From Zygnema cylindricum (Eukaryota; Streptophyta; Zygnematophyceae; Zygnematales; Zygnemataceae), in NCBI GenBank assembly GCA_037447655.1, contig JBBHKE010000371.1, positions 1 through 64,000 of the forward strand: a stretch of DNA of 64,000 nucleotides. Reading direction: 5' to 3'. The notes under the pieces were generated by a model. The model had not been told where the DNA came from, made no database searches, and saw nothing but the letters and a program-made list of their open reading frames with translations. Shown piece after piece: positions 1 to 10,030 of this stretch. How positions within the stretch are numbered: the stretch's first letter is position 1; the number at the start of each line of letters is the position of its first letter. Position numbers and translations under genes: made by a program.

Positions 1-38
<38 letters not shown>

Positions 39-120
39 GAAGGGTAAAAAAGAAACAGAAGAAAAGGGAGAAAAAAAAGAAAAAGAAAGAGGAAAAAAAA
101 AAAAGAGCCGAAGAAAGAAG
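1..120. repeat. GA-rich simple repeat
   Basis: The window opens with an almost pure (GA)n run of about 27 bases. It grades into a purine-rich tract of GGGA, GAAA and AAAAGA words that ends near base 120. No coding signal is seen. It lies on the 3' side of the minus-strand twin-LOV gene. Confidence 0.9.
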
Positions 121-250
121 AACAAAATGGGAAGGAAGGAGGAGATAGTCGTTAGTACATCAAGTAATTGTAAACTTTGCACTTTAATATTATAAGAAAC
201 GTGGAAGAAAAGAGGCATATAAAACACAACCCACTCACGAATCTAAAAAC

Positions 251-664
251 TAGTGCTGTGTATCGGTACATCTCCTAGAGTGACAAATCCTCACTGTGTA
301 TCTATAAATATATAGTATTACTATACACTGTACTATATACTGTATTGTATTATACTGTGTACATTACATAGTATGTCATTTCACGGATCACAATCAAGTC
401 TGTACTGTGTAGTACGGAAGTACAGAACTACAGCATGGATTGTGCAGCAATGATTTACAAAAAAGTCGTACTTTATAAGACCAAAAGTACAAGACCAAAA
501 GAGTACAAGTGTACGGTATGTACCGCAATAATTTTTTATCGGCATATCGAGCCGATATATCGGTATAACATCGAGATAACCTCTTTACCGATATATCAAT
601 TATCGGTAGGTCAAAAAAAGGCACACATCGATTATTGGTGAGAGGCTATGGATATACAACACTA
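251..664. mobile_element. hAT-like nonautonomous element, CGATA-rich family (copy B1)
   Basis: A 414-bp element with inverted ends: left TAGTGCTGTGTATCGG, right ending ATACAACACTA. It is flanked by a perfect 8-bp target duplication CTAAAAAC at 243-250 and 665-672. Eight-base duplications and TAGTG-type ends are typical of the hAT superfamily. The interior is rich in CGATA and ATCGG words and codes for no transposase. The same family recurs at 16076-22359. It sits downstream of the last twin-LOV exon that can be found. Confidence 0.8.
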
Positions 665-958
665 CTAAAAACTGCACAACCACGCGATCAGCAAAGTACA
701 TCGTACTCAACATTTTTAAACGCAAACAGGCGACAAAAGATAAACGAAGGCTTTTAAAAAAGATTAGCCTAACATCACAAATGATTTTCCATTTTTAGAA
801 AACGTTTTACTCATTTGACGTAAACCCTTAAAATAGACAATTAGAAAAGGAGAGATAATGAACACACATAAAATAGTGTAAAATATTACTTGAAGAACGT
901 TCAGCATAAAGCATACCTAAATATGTGATTTGAGTTCAGTTTTTTGCAAGAGGTAGGG

Positions 959-1060
959 CCAGGGGGAGGAGGAGAGGGGGGGGCAAGGAGGTAGGGAGGG
1001 AGAGAGAGAGAGGGAGGGGGAGAGGGGAGGGAGAGAGAGAGAGGGAGAGAGAGAGAGGTC
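959..1060. repeat. Purine-rich GA/GGGA microsatellite
   Basis: Runs of GGGAG and GAGAGA cover about 100 bases just downstream of twin-LOV exon 7 (minus strand). An open frame crosses it on the minus strand, but this is a low-complexity Ser/Pro/Leu string and not a gene. Confidence 0.85.
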
Positions 1061-1090
1061 AAAAGAACAAACAAGCTTAGAGGCTCTCAC

Positions 1091-1154
1091 CCGTCCATCG
1101 CATCTTCTAACGGGTGACACATGGAGACAATTCCAAAAAGGTGTTCCGTCTTTC
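1091..1154 (-). CDS. TLP1: Twin-LOV exon 7 (last one seen)
   Basis: The acceptor TTTTTTCAG is followed by a G completing Arg, then [21 protein letters not shown]. The donor CGG|GTGAGA is in phase 0, so at least one more exon, encoding the FVGVQ-type strand, is expected downstream. Confidence 0.88.
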
Positions 1155-4100
1155 CTGAAAAAATAACACACACCCACTCTTATTAACTGCAAGTCAAAGC
1201 TCCAGGAAACCATTACTATCCTAGTAAACGATCAGAAATAACCTCATAAAAATGAGAAAGTTCTGTCCATACCCGTTGTTGGAAAAAGCATTTCGAAAAA
1301 CCCCCGAATTGGTTATAATTTGAACAGAAATGAACCAAACAACGGTAGTGTTTCGAGGCTTACTAGTTTAAAACCGAGTCGTTTTACAATTACAATTCAT
1401 TACTAATTCCACCCTACTCATGGGCTTTGTAACAGTTTTGACCTATTTCTCCGGCAATCTTCCCCTGCCAAGATATCAGTATATAAATTATGGACCTTCA
1501 GTCTCCTTTCTGGAAACCCTTATATAGACGGTGTGTCTGTCTTGATTTTTTTCTGTCCGTCCGCAGTATGGACGGCCTTACCGCTGGCACAATCTAACGT
1601 TGCCGTCCGTCAGCGGTACAGACCGCCGTAACGCTGGCACAACGCAACGTTGCCGTGCGTCAGCGGTACAGACCGCCGTGCTGCTGGCACAATCTAACGT
1701 TGCCGTCACTTTCCGAACGACTACAGGAAAAGGTACGGGACCATCCAGGGAAAAGGTTCGGGTGTTCGTTTTTTGTAACGGGCATGAAAAACGGGGATGA
1801 AAAATGGGCATGATAAACTGGACAGGGTACATTCCCGTGCAACGGGCGTTGATTTACTTGTTAAGGAAAGAAATCACGGAAAACCACCGCACGCCTGACT
1901 ACACACTAACAAAATTTTTTTTTCAGCAAATTACTCACCGATAGTTTAATATACGCACTGTACAGGCCCTCTCCGCAGTTATTGAATCCCGAATCTGTAC
2001 AACAAACAAAATAATAAACATAAATAAAATAAAATAAAAAATCCTCACTTACAAACTTGGGCAGCTTAATTCGATTGTTTGATTCTTCCATCTCTTAACC
2101 AGACCTTCCTAAATTTTGAAATGCAGCCTAGAATTATACAAAAAAATGCCCAAAACAACATGTTTTCTCCATAAAACCTGTCAATCAAGCTTTAAATTGC
2201 CTTTTAGTGCCAAAACAAGAAGAAGCAAATATTAAATACAAACTCCAAATATCGACAATAACATATTTGTGAACTCGTCCAATCACATCAATTTGAATGA
2301 AGTCGATTCTACAATTTGAATCATACCCATACTTCTAATTGAGTAGAATCATTATTACAAATTTGAATAATCCATACTAGCAACTTGCATAAAATCCCAT
2401 ATTACCAATTTAAATAACCCACACTACCAAGTTACATATAATCCATACCTCTTTTACAGCTGCAGGATCTGTTCCTGGTCCTTGAAGAAATCTGCAATTG
2501 CGTCCCACAACCTCTTCCTGGGAGTATCCTGAGGCATAAAATAACAGCAAAAAAAGACGTCAATTTTTTTATTTCATCAGCCGCCCTCGAGCTCAAAACC
2601 AGCGAATATTCGACTGTGGAGCTTCAAAAACAACAAAGAGTTGACAATGAAGCTTCAACAATAAAGAAGATTTGACAACGGAGCTTGACATTGGAGCTCT
2701 GAAGACAAAGAATATTCAGACCATGGAGCTTCAATAAAGAGAAGATCTGACCATGGAGCCTCAAAAACAGCAGAGATTTGACCATGGTGCTTCAAAAAAA
2801 AATAAAAAATTGACCGTGAACAAAGACTTGACCATGAAACTTCAAACATAGAGGATATTTGACCATGGAGCTTCGAAAACACAGAACATTTGACCATGAA
2901 GCTCGAAAAACGCAGAAGATTTTACCATGAACCTTAAACAATATTTGACCAAAGCAGAGGAGCTTCGACCAGGGAGATTCAAAAACAAAGATGATCTGAC
3001 CAGAAGCTTGAAGCATAATGAAGATTTGACCATGGACATTCAAACATAAAGAAGATTTGACCATGGAGCTGCAGAAACATAGGATGTTTAAGCATAGAGC
3101 TGCAAAACGAAAATTTGACCATGGAGCTTGAAAAACAGACAACATTTGACCATGAAGCTTCAAATACAAAAAATATTTGACTAACAGTACGACATAAATG
3201 AATGAGAGAACACGGCAGTAGCAGGATTGCCTAGTCTGAAGGGAAAATCTACCATTACAACAAACTTCAGGAAATAAGGAATAAGTACAACACAAACATA
3301 GCATTTAAAAATATTAAAAAAGAGAACAATGCAAACCCACCAGTCATTCCCAATTCAGAGTATAACCTGCTACATGTTTTACAATTGTTTGCGTTTCATA
3401 TCTTTCCATACTTTCCAACAGTGAACTAGAAACAAACAAACAAACAAACTGAGCGATTGACTGGTTCTACAAACTAGCAGTTCTATGTTCACTTTCCATC
3501 CACTTCAGTCATGTAAAGCTATAAAGAATTGATACATTTCTAAAAAACTGTTTCTAAGGATTCCCACTTCTATGTACACACTCCCTGTCCACTTTCAGTG
3601 CATACATTTGAGCAAAACTGATATATGAAAAAAAAATAAAAAAAATAACATAAACCTGGTGACAAGGCCAGGCTAAAAGACAAGAAGTTAAAAGCGTAAA
3701 CTAACTTCAGATGTAAAAACTACGTGAGAACCTGAAATTCATCACTGTCTTAGATAAACTTACCAGGCGAGTCTAAAAAACAAGAAGTTAAAGAAGTGAA
3801 CTGGCTTCAGATGTAAAAACTGAGCGCGAACCGGATGTGCATCACTGTATTATATAAACGTATCCTTCTTAAAAATCATGAAGTTTCAGCCAGGTCATGG
3901 AATGAAAAAAGGGACGGCGCAGCCAGCAAAAATTGATATAACACTTCAACAAACCCTTCAACGACCCAATCTAACAGGTGCGCATAAATGAAGACACACC
4001 TGAGAGCTCTAGGAAGTACTCGCTTGCATGAACTATTGGAGTATCTGGAAGATTGGGATCAGCCCTGCAAATTTGAAAAATTGCAATTTTAAATGACCCG

Positions 4101-6546
4101 AAAAAATAAAATCTTTAAATACAGAACAGGATCATTAGCAGGGTGGCCTTCTGCTGGTTGTCGCAAAATGGCGAAATTCGGGTTTTTGAATTTTTTATGG
4201 TTTTTTTGGGGGCTTTTTGAATTTTTGGCAAAAAAACATTTTAAATTGGGCTCTCCCAAACCATCAGTTGCCAAGTTATTCACCACAACTGCAAACTAAG
4301 AAAACAAGACACACAGGCAGACAGACTAATCAGACATACAAAAGAAGGATTATATAAACTTTATGCTCAACAGTACACATGCATTGAAATTGGCTCTTAT
4401 TTTTAACAACTACTTACAGGACGAAACTCTGTTGTATTCGCACTAAACTCAGCAAAAGCGAAGAGCAAACAACTCCTGCTGCCGCACTTTCAGCCAATTC
4501 CACATTTCTTTTCGCACAAACGTCTTTTGTTGCCGTAGTCAGATCCGTAAGGACTGCAGAAACTGCAGCTTTAGCCGTTTCCTTTAGGTCCTCGTCAACA
4601 TCAGGTTCGTCCAGCGCTGCAATTATCAGGAAAAACACACGATTCCCGCAAAAAAAATCAGGCTTGTTATGCAACTATTTCAATAAACACATATTTTCTG
4701 CAGAAAAAGATCAGGCTCGTTTTATACACATGTATACATGACGTTTTTAGAAAGAGCGCACAATTTTGAAAAAAAACCAGGCTCGAATATATATGTTATT
4801 AGCATAAACAAACAGTTTTCACAAAGGGGACTGGTATCTGTTTTCAGTAAAACACAATGTCCACAAAAACAGGCTCGTTATATACCTGTTTTGGGTAAAA
4901 ACACACAATTTTCCGCAAAAAATATTAGGATCATTATGCATCTGAAAAATGGAGATAAAAGGAGTTTTCACAAAGGATCCATCTCTCAGGCAAATTTGCT
5001 CACACCCGTGTGAAGAAGTGAACATGCAAAAAAAGGAGATAAAAGATGCATCAGGAGAGTGTTTCAATGCTTGCTACCCATAAACTACATGGTGTATCGA
5101 TATTAGAGTTTATGTTTTTTCCACCATCTTAATCAGGTATCCTCATGCACACACGTCTAATTTCCGATTGGAAACTACCAATCGGAAAGTAAGAATCACA
5201 CATTTCCATCACAACCTTGCAATAAGAAAATCAATAAGTGTGCAAACAGAAAAATTAGTTTAGATATTATTAACTCTAATAGCAATTCACAGTGTAGCTG
5301 AGCTATATCTAGGATGCAACTGCTCAACTGCTGCAATCTCGTACTGGGGAAAAGGACAAGTAAACGCTAATGAAGGACAACATACAGAAATGAAATTAAA
5401 TACAGAAAAAGCTTTTACATGGTCAAACCTAAGGTACAACAAGTAAACGGACCCTCAAGGGCGTTAAAATTATGCCTTTATCAGTCATTGCTAAAAGACG
5501 ACTCCTGTCGATCCACCACTTTGCTTATCTAGTGCATAATGGGATGAAACAAAGCAAAAAACTAAAGGTACAATTTAAAGATAGATTACATGAGGGGGGC
5601 AAAAGGAGGTCACCTACCAATTCTCAACTGCTCTTCAGTAATTGGCATCTTGTTTGCACCAGTTTCAGTATGAGGATCAGCCAGAGTGGTGGTATTATCA
5701 ACTCTCTCCGTTTCACTAACATCACCAAATTTAGCGTGGGCTGTAGCCAATGCTACTTCTGTTCCCTCCGCTAATTCTGATTTTGCTTCTTGACATTCCA
5801 CTTCATCCCCTCCGTCTGAACAAGTTTCTGGGGAAATAAGTGTCTGTACACCGACAAAATGAACAACTCGGCCATCTTCACGCGAATACACAGGTGCAAG
5901 ATGAAACAAGTTCCAAAAAGGTTTTCCAGACTTAGTGTAATTCAATATTTTAACATGGCAAGAACGTTCTTCCCTGCAAGAACGGCAACAGCATGGTTGG
6001 GTGAGCTGACTGTAAAATGAATATGTACAGATACTAGCTAAAGTGGAGAAAAGGTGCCTTCACCCCCTATATTTTAGCCCTCGTTTTAGCTTATAGTGCC
6101 CAGGTACGGTATCCATGCACAAAATTGACCAAAAGTAAGATAGTGAAAGCGTTGTGTGCATCCTTCACAACTCCTCATGTAAATTTGCTTGAAAATCAGC
6201 CAGATTCTGAGTGTTTAAATTCCATCCATTACCTGATTGCCTCTCTAATCTCCATGACAGTTCTGCGGTCCGTGTCAGGACCTTGAAGAAAGCGGCAATT
6301 GCGCCCAAGAACTTCTTCCTGACTATACTCTGTCATTTGCAAAAACCCTTCGCTTGCGTACACAATGGGGTGTTCCGGCTGCCTTGGATCGCTGATTACA
6401 AAATTATACTTGTGCTTTGCAAGAACTTCGGAAACTTGTCCATTGAATGATGAGACGGCTAATTCTAAACTTTGTCGCCGCGTCATAGCTGCCTTCTTCC
6501 TGGACGTAAGAGAAGGAGAGCGGCTTTGATCACCACTAGCAGCCAT
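1091..6546 (-). CDS. TLP1: Twin-LOV (PAS/LOV) blue-light receptor-like protein, 7 exons, 3' end not found
   Basis: Seven minus-strand exons with GT-AG junctions and matching phases (6233-6546, 5618-5973, 4418-4616, 4000-4064, 2449-2528, 1939-1994, 1091-1154) give 378 residues without a stop. LOV1 spans about residues 46-155 and LOV2 about 283 to the end. Both carry the flavin-binding motif GRNCRFLQ, with the photoactive Cys near residues 84 and 323. Each also has the second half-motif (SGKPFWN, DGTPFWN). An acidic linker rich in Glu and Ala lies between them. Family knowledge: plant PLP/TLP1 proteins are about 400 residues, bind flavin and have been reported to interact with VTC2-type proteins, so only about 20 residues (the final beta strand) should be missing. 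No convincing last exon was found at 1-1090; it may lie beyond the left edge. The start Met at 6546 is the only one upstream of LOV1 in an open frame. No inactivating change is seen. Confidence 0.88.
1572..1708. repeat. 50-bp minisatellite in twin-LOV intron 6
   Basis: About 2.7 copies of a 50-bp unit. The word GCTGGCACAA recurs at 1583, 1633 and 1683, followed by AACGTTGCCGT and CAGCGGTACAGACCGCC. It is more GC-rich than the surrounding intron. Confidence 0.85.
1939..1994 (-). CDS. TLP1: Twin-LOV exon 6
   Basis: A 56-nt exon between acceptor TTGTACAG and donor CG|GTGAGT. It encodes [19 protein letters not shown], the segment that must lie between the LOV2 Cys helix and the DGTPFWN strand. 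It joins exons 5 and 7 in phase. Confidence 0.88.
2449..2528 (-). CDS. TLP1: Twin-LOV exon 5
   Basis: An 80-nt exon with acceptor CCTCAG and donor GAG|GTATGG. It encodes [16 protein letters not shown], the flavin-binding core of LOV2 including its reactive Cys, and ends in phase 0. Confidence 0.92.
2600..3185. repeat. Degenerate ~30-bp minisatellite in twin-LOV intron 4
   Basis: Many imperfect copies of a unit near 30-32 bp built around GACCATGGAGCTTCAAAAAC, for example starting near 2720, 2750, 2780, 2860, 3058, 3116 and 3146. A minus-strand frame stays open over much of it because the period is often close to a multiple of three. I treat it as intronic because exons 4 and 5 flank it with good splice sites. 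Confidence 0.85.
3661..3850. repeat. Direct repeat, period about 100 bp, in twin-LOV intron 4
   Basis: Two diverged copies. ACAAGAAGTTAAA occurs at about 3680 and 3780. Each is followed by CTTCAGATGTAAAAACT and CATCACTGT at matching spacing. Confidence 0.85.
4000..4064 (-). CDS. TLP1: Twin-LOV exon 4
   Basis: A 65-nt exon encoding the start of LOV2 ([14 protein letters not shown]). The acceptor is TTTGCAG and the donor CTCAG|GTGTGT. Phases 2 and 1 match both neighbours. Confidence 0.88.
4418..4616 (-). CDS. TLP1: Twin-LOV exon 3
   Basis: The acceptor ATTGCAG|CG joins exon 2 in phase as an Ala codon. It encodes a Glu/Asp/Ala-rich helix-like linker and the first strand of LOV2 (ending QQSFVL). 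The donor CCT|GTAAGT is in phase 2. Confidence 0.85.
4627..4960. repeat. Degenerate tandem repeat in twin-LOV intron 2
   Basis: About five imperfect copies of a 55-90 bp unit with ACACAATTTTCCGCAAAAAA followed by CAGGCTCGTTATATAC. The CAGGCTCG-type word recurs near 4651, 4708, 4779, 4868 and 4927. Confidence 0.8.
5618..5973 (-). CDS. TLP1: Twin-LOV exon 2
   Basis: The acceptor TTCTTGCAG is followed by a G that completes the Arg codon. The exon encodes the rest of LOV1 ([12 protein letters not shown], then HFVGVQ) and an acidic linker with many Glu, Ala and Thr. It ends in phase 1 at ATTG|GTAGGT. Confidence 0.9.
6233..6546 (-). CDS. TLP1: Twin-LOV exon 1
   Basis: Residues 1-105. It has a Ser/Arg-rich N-terminus, then the first half of LOV1 with [15 protein letters not shown] and the helix ending IREAIR. 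The exon ends in phase 2 at a CAG|GTAATG donor. Confidence 0.9.
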
Positions 6547-6819
6547 GATAAAAAAATGAAAAATGCAATTAATAATCTAGTTTCCTTGTCAAAACTGGCT
6601 AGAAATTGATACCAAACTTAGCGGTTACCTGTAACCATAAAACTGGTGAAACCAGTTTTCCTAATTGTTCAGACAATTGAAGCAAGGCACTGGAGAAAAA
6701 ATATTCAAGGCATCAAGACTTCAGAAATCATACTCTAGTTTTAAGCTAAGGGAAGTCGGAAAACTTTCCTGCTGGAGTTCAAAACTATAAACAGCTTTGT
6801 TGATAGGCCCCCTGGGGCT

Positions 6820-7510
6820 TGTCACTTACAGCTAAAATGTTGTCGTAACTTGTATCTTGTAATCTCTACGCTGAATGGTGGCCCGAGCCTCTGGCTTGCT
6901 ACTTGTCAACTGTTGCTTATCGCTTGTAGCTTGAAAATCTTTGTAGCTTTATATGTACTTTGTACTTCTACTAAGTGAAGCTCAGAAAAAAAAGTAGAGC
7001 TTTTCCTACGATTGAATGTACACTAAGCTTACAGCTTCCAGGTTTTTAGGGGGCAAGTTTATTAGTAACAACTTGTAGTTTATTGCTTGGAGCTTATGCT
7101 AAGATGAAATTCAAGGCAAAAACCGAAAGCTTCTCAATGAACCATTCGACGTAGCTTGCGTATTCCAGGCTTGCAGCTTGCTTCGGAGAAGCTTACAAAC
7201 ATCAACTTGCAGCTTGAAGCTAAGTAAAAGTTGAAGAAAAATAAAAGTAGCAGTTGAACTTTTGCAATTCAAAGCTTATAGCTTACAGGTTTCTAAGAAA
7301 TTTATGTGCGGCTTGTAGCTTGACGTGTGGAGCTTATACTAAAGTCAAAAACAAAATATAGAGCTTCTTTATGAATATACAGTATAGCTTGCAGCTTCGA
7401 GGGTTACGGCTTACAGCTTACAGTTTACAGTCTACAGTTTAGAGCTTACAGTTTCCTGGGAAGCTGATAAACAGCAACTTGGCACGACTTGCAGCAACTT
7501 GTAGCTTGTC
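6820..7510. repeat. AGCTT-rich low-complexity tract
   Basis: Over twenty AGCTT words, commonly as GCTTGCAGCTTG, GCTTACAGCTTAC and TGTAGCTTG, fill about 700 bases upstream of the twin-LOV start. No regular period and no gene is seen. The remainder of 6547-7900 holds only AT-rich sequence, including the probable twin-LOV promoter, in which I recognise no specific site. Confidence 0.75.
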
Positions 7511-7959
7511 GCTTATAACAAGCACAAGCCCCCAAATTTGTATCTTTGTTAAATTGTAATACGTCTATGAGATGACAACCTTAAGCTTAGCATAAAAGCA
7601 GCACAACAAAATACCAACTACTTAAACCAATTGCTTTTTAGTCAGTGGAGAAACAACTGCTTTCTCGTCTTCTTTGAGCTTTTTTAAGCAAAGCTCCTAG
7701 AGAGTGTATAGACAGAGTGTATCTACAACAGTAAAGGAAATCACATATGGGAATAGAAATTAGAAAAATAATATTATCAATGGGAATATGAGGCAGTTGA
7801 TAGTATCTATTGAAGCCACCTTCGGGGCTTCCCTTCCAAAAGAATTGAATTTCTGCTAACTGGCTTGAAACTAAAAATCAGAAATCCCTGTTCGCAGCCT
7901 GCAATCTTCCGTACTTCACTTGCCAAGTCATCGGCTAGATTGTCAATTGAAACAAAAGC

Positions 7960-8420
7960 CGGCTATCCACAGCTTTGTTCTACGTGGGAACAGTGCGTCC
8001 GTGGCAACAGCAAAAACTGCCAAACGACAGTTAGCACGGACGTCCAATGGGGGGCGATCTAGCGGCTATCCACAGCTTTGCTATACACGTGGGAAAAGAA
8101 CATTCGTGGGACAGCACCACTGACAATGTCTGATGCGGGAAAATTTCATGCATGAAAAACGGCAAATTGTGAAAGGGGCGTTCCGAGAATTGAACTCGAG
8201 ACCTCTCGCACCTAAAGCGAGAATCATACCACTAGACCAAACGCCCACGTGGCTAGAGAAAGGGTTTGAATATATTGACTTAATGAAAATTGGTACCCTA
8301 ATTGTGAATTGAAACAAAAAGGGGTTATTAACATATTATTCACAGCTTTTGTTTCCCGTCGGAGTAGTGCATGCGTGGCAGAGCATCACCAACGACGACA
8401 AATCAGCAAGGATGTTCAAT
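7960..8420. repeat. Diverged direct repeats around TATCCACAGCTTTG
   Basis: CGGCTATCCACAGCTTTG occurs near 7962 and 8052, each followed by a variant of TACGTGGGAA and CGTGGGACAGCA. A third, weaker copy begins near 8335. The tRNA-like gene at 8175-8246 lies between copies two and three. The nature of the repeat is unknown. Confidence 0.6.
8175..8246 (-). tRNA. tRNA-Pro-like gene with UAG (Leu) anticodon
   Basis: A 72-nt minus-strand cloverleaf: acceptor stem GGGCGTT/AACGCCC with discriminator C, D arm GTCTAGTGGTATGAT, anticodon stem CTCGC/GCGAG with loop TTTAGGT, and T arm TCGAG-TTCAATT-CTCGG. The body matches tRNA-Pro and the second copy at 11830-11901 almost base for base. Here the anticodon is TAG in place of TGG, and the first T-stem pair is T-G in place of C-G. 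Both changes are of the C-to-T type on one strand or the other. It could be a decaying pseudogene or a tRNA that would put Pro, or Leu, at CUA codons if charged. Confidence 0.85.
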
Positions 8421-8456
8421 GGAGTAGCTTTTTATGTATACTTCTAGAATATGTTA

Positions 8457-9445
8457 GGGCACTTTCCCATGTGCTAAAGTTACAGTTATTTTCTGTCGTT
8501 TTCCTTTATAACTTGGAAAAAAAGGAAAAAATCTGCAGCCGTACCAAAAATTCAAATCACCACCGTACAAGTTACGTTCCATTAAAACTTTAGCTGTACC
8601 GCAGTTTGTCGTCTATCGCAATTCAGTTTATCGTTTAGCGAGTTTCGACCCACTTTCAGATCATCTTCAAACTTTAATAAAATCACCTCGCGAGGTGATT
8701 TTAAATAAAGTTCCACGACGTGGCCGAATATGCATATGATTTCGCACAAGGCGAAGGTATTTGACAAAATTTTCGTAAAAAAAAAATCCACTGCACGTTT
8801 ACAGCCTGTACGTACTTTTTTCCGTGTACCTTTTTCCGTACAGAGGCAGTGGAGGGGTCTCGACCAAGGGACGCCATTTCGCGAAAGCGAAGTCCATGAA
8901 AGCGCCTCTCTCTCTCTCCCTCTCCCACTAACGCGTATATCTCACAATTCTTGCTATGAAAAAAAGCAAGAAAGGTATCAAATGAAAGATCTATGAAAAC
9001 GATTTCTTTTGACTATCTTTGAGCGTATTTTGATGGCAAGTAGAGTAGGAAAAGACAAAAAACAACAATCGGAAAATCATGGCGGAAAGTTTTAGAAATT
9101 GTGACGTGGGCGCTGTCATAGTTGAGCGTGACGCGCGTGACGTCACAATGTCACAAACCCTAAACATTTGCAATACCTCCACGTCGACAATGTGGCGTGC
9201 AGATAAAGCGAAGTGATAGAAACTGTGCAGCGTGCGGTGGACGTCAGAAATTGAAGCTTCGTGGAAGTTTGGCAACATTTTTTTTACCGCTTATGTGTCA
9301 CGTGTTTCGTAAACGTCTACGTTAGTCACTTTTTAAAGTAACATATTTTTTGCGTTTACATCGGAATGCTCTAAAAGTTGTACGGAGAATCTTCGCTAAA
9401 AACAAAGTTACAAGATTAAAGTTTCAGTTACATGGGAAAGTGCCC
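8457..9445. mobile_element. PIF/Harbinger-like nonautonomous element (copy 1)
   Basis: A 989-bp segment with inverted ends GGGCACTTTCCCATGT and ACATGGGAAAGTGCCC, flanked by TTA at 8454-8456 and 9446-9448. A 3-bp TTA duplication with GGG-starting ends fits the PIF/Harbinger (Tourist-like) superfamily. No transposase frame is seen inside. A related element lies at 10363-11142. Confidence 0.75.
8678..8703. repeat. Perfect 26-bp palindrome
   Basis: Self-complementary around the centre CTCGCGAG, with arms AAAATCAC and GTGATTTT extended by one more pair on each side. It lies inside the Harbinger-like element and could extrude as a hairpin. Confidence 0.9.
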
Positions 9446-9467
9446 TTATTCATTAAAGGTGGGGAAC

Positions 9468-9515
9468 TATTTTCGCCTTTTCTTTTTGCTATTTTCGCCT
9501 TTTCTTTTTGCTATT
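9468..9515. repeat. Tandem duplication of a 23-bp T-rich unit
   Basis: The unit ATTTTCGCCTTTTCTTTTTG occurs twice in succession with the same flanking CT. A CTATAAAA TATA-like box follows at 9531 and an ATG at 9643 runs into a GTAAGT at 9667, but no downstream exon could be recognised. No gene is called between 9446 and 10030. Confidence 0.6.
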
Positions 9516-10030
9516 TCTCCTCTTTGTACCCTATAAAAGTAACAGTACAAATTTCTTGTGCACAAAGAACGAAAAGGTACAAGAGGTGCAAAATCCAACA
9601 CCGAAACAAACGAAAAAAACGGTATGGTCCAGAAAACACAAAATGTCAAGATTCAATGATCTTTCTGTAAGTACGGACAGTTTCGATGAAATCGGCCGTT
9701 CCTTGCCGTACTCGTGGCAGTCTACTGTCCGGCTTGCGACCTCTACGGAAACGCCACGACTAGGCGCGAGATTGTCCATACTGACAAAAAATTGAGTTTT
9801 TTGTCTTTTTATGTCTCATACCGGAAGTATTTGTACGAACACCGACAACTTTTTTTATTCGGTTTTGAAATTTGCTCTTCTTGTGTACGTGTGATACAAG
9901 AAATTTGTAAAACGACGTACATACAAAGGAGGGCTTGCCAGCTTCTTAAAAAACATCTTAAAATACGAGGTTTACGAAAATTGTAAAGGTTGTGTATAAT
10001 ACGAAGTAGAATCGGCACATCCAAATGCTG

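Noticed and set aside
672-700. Possible last twin-LOV exon encoding RVVVQ on the minus strand
   Set aside because: The family expects a Phe-Val-Gly-Val-Gln type strand; the conserved Gly is absent and no clear acceptor is in phase.
2792-3304. 170-codon minus-strand ORF with a repeating HGQ/PWSN pattern
   Set aside because: It is the 30-bp minisatellite inside twin-LOV intron 4, bounded by good exons 4 and 5.
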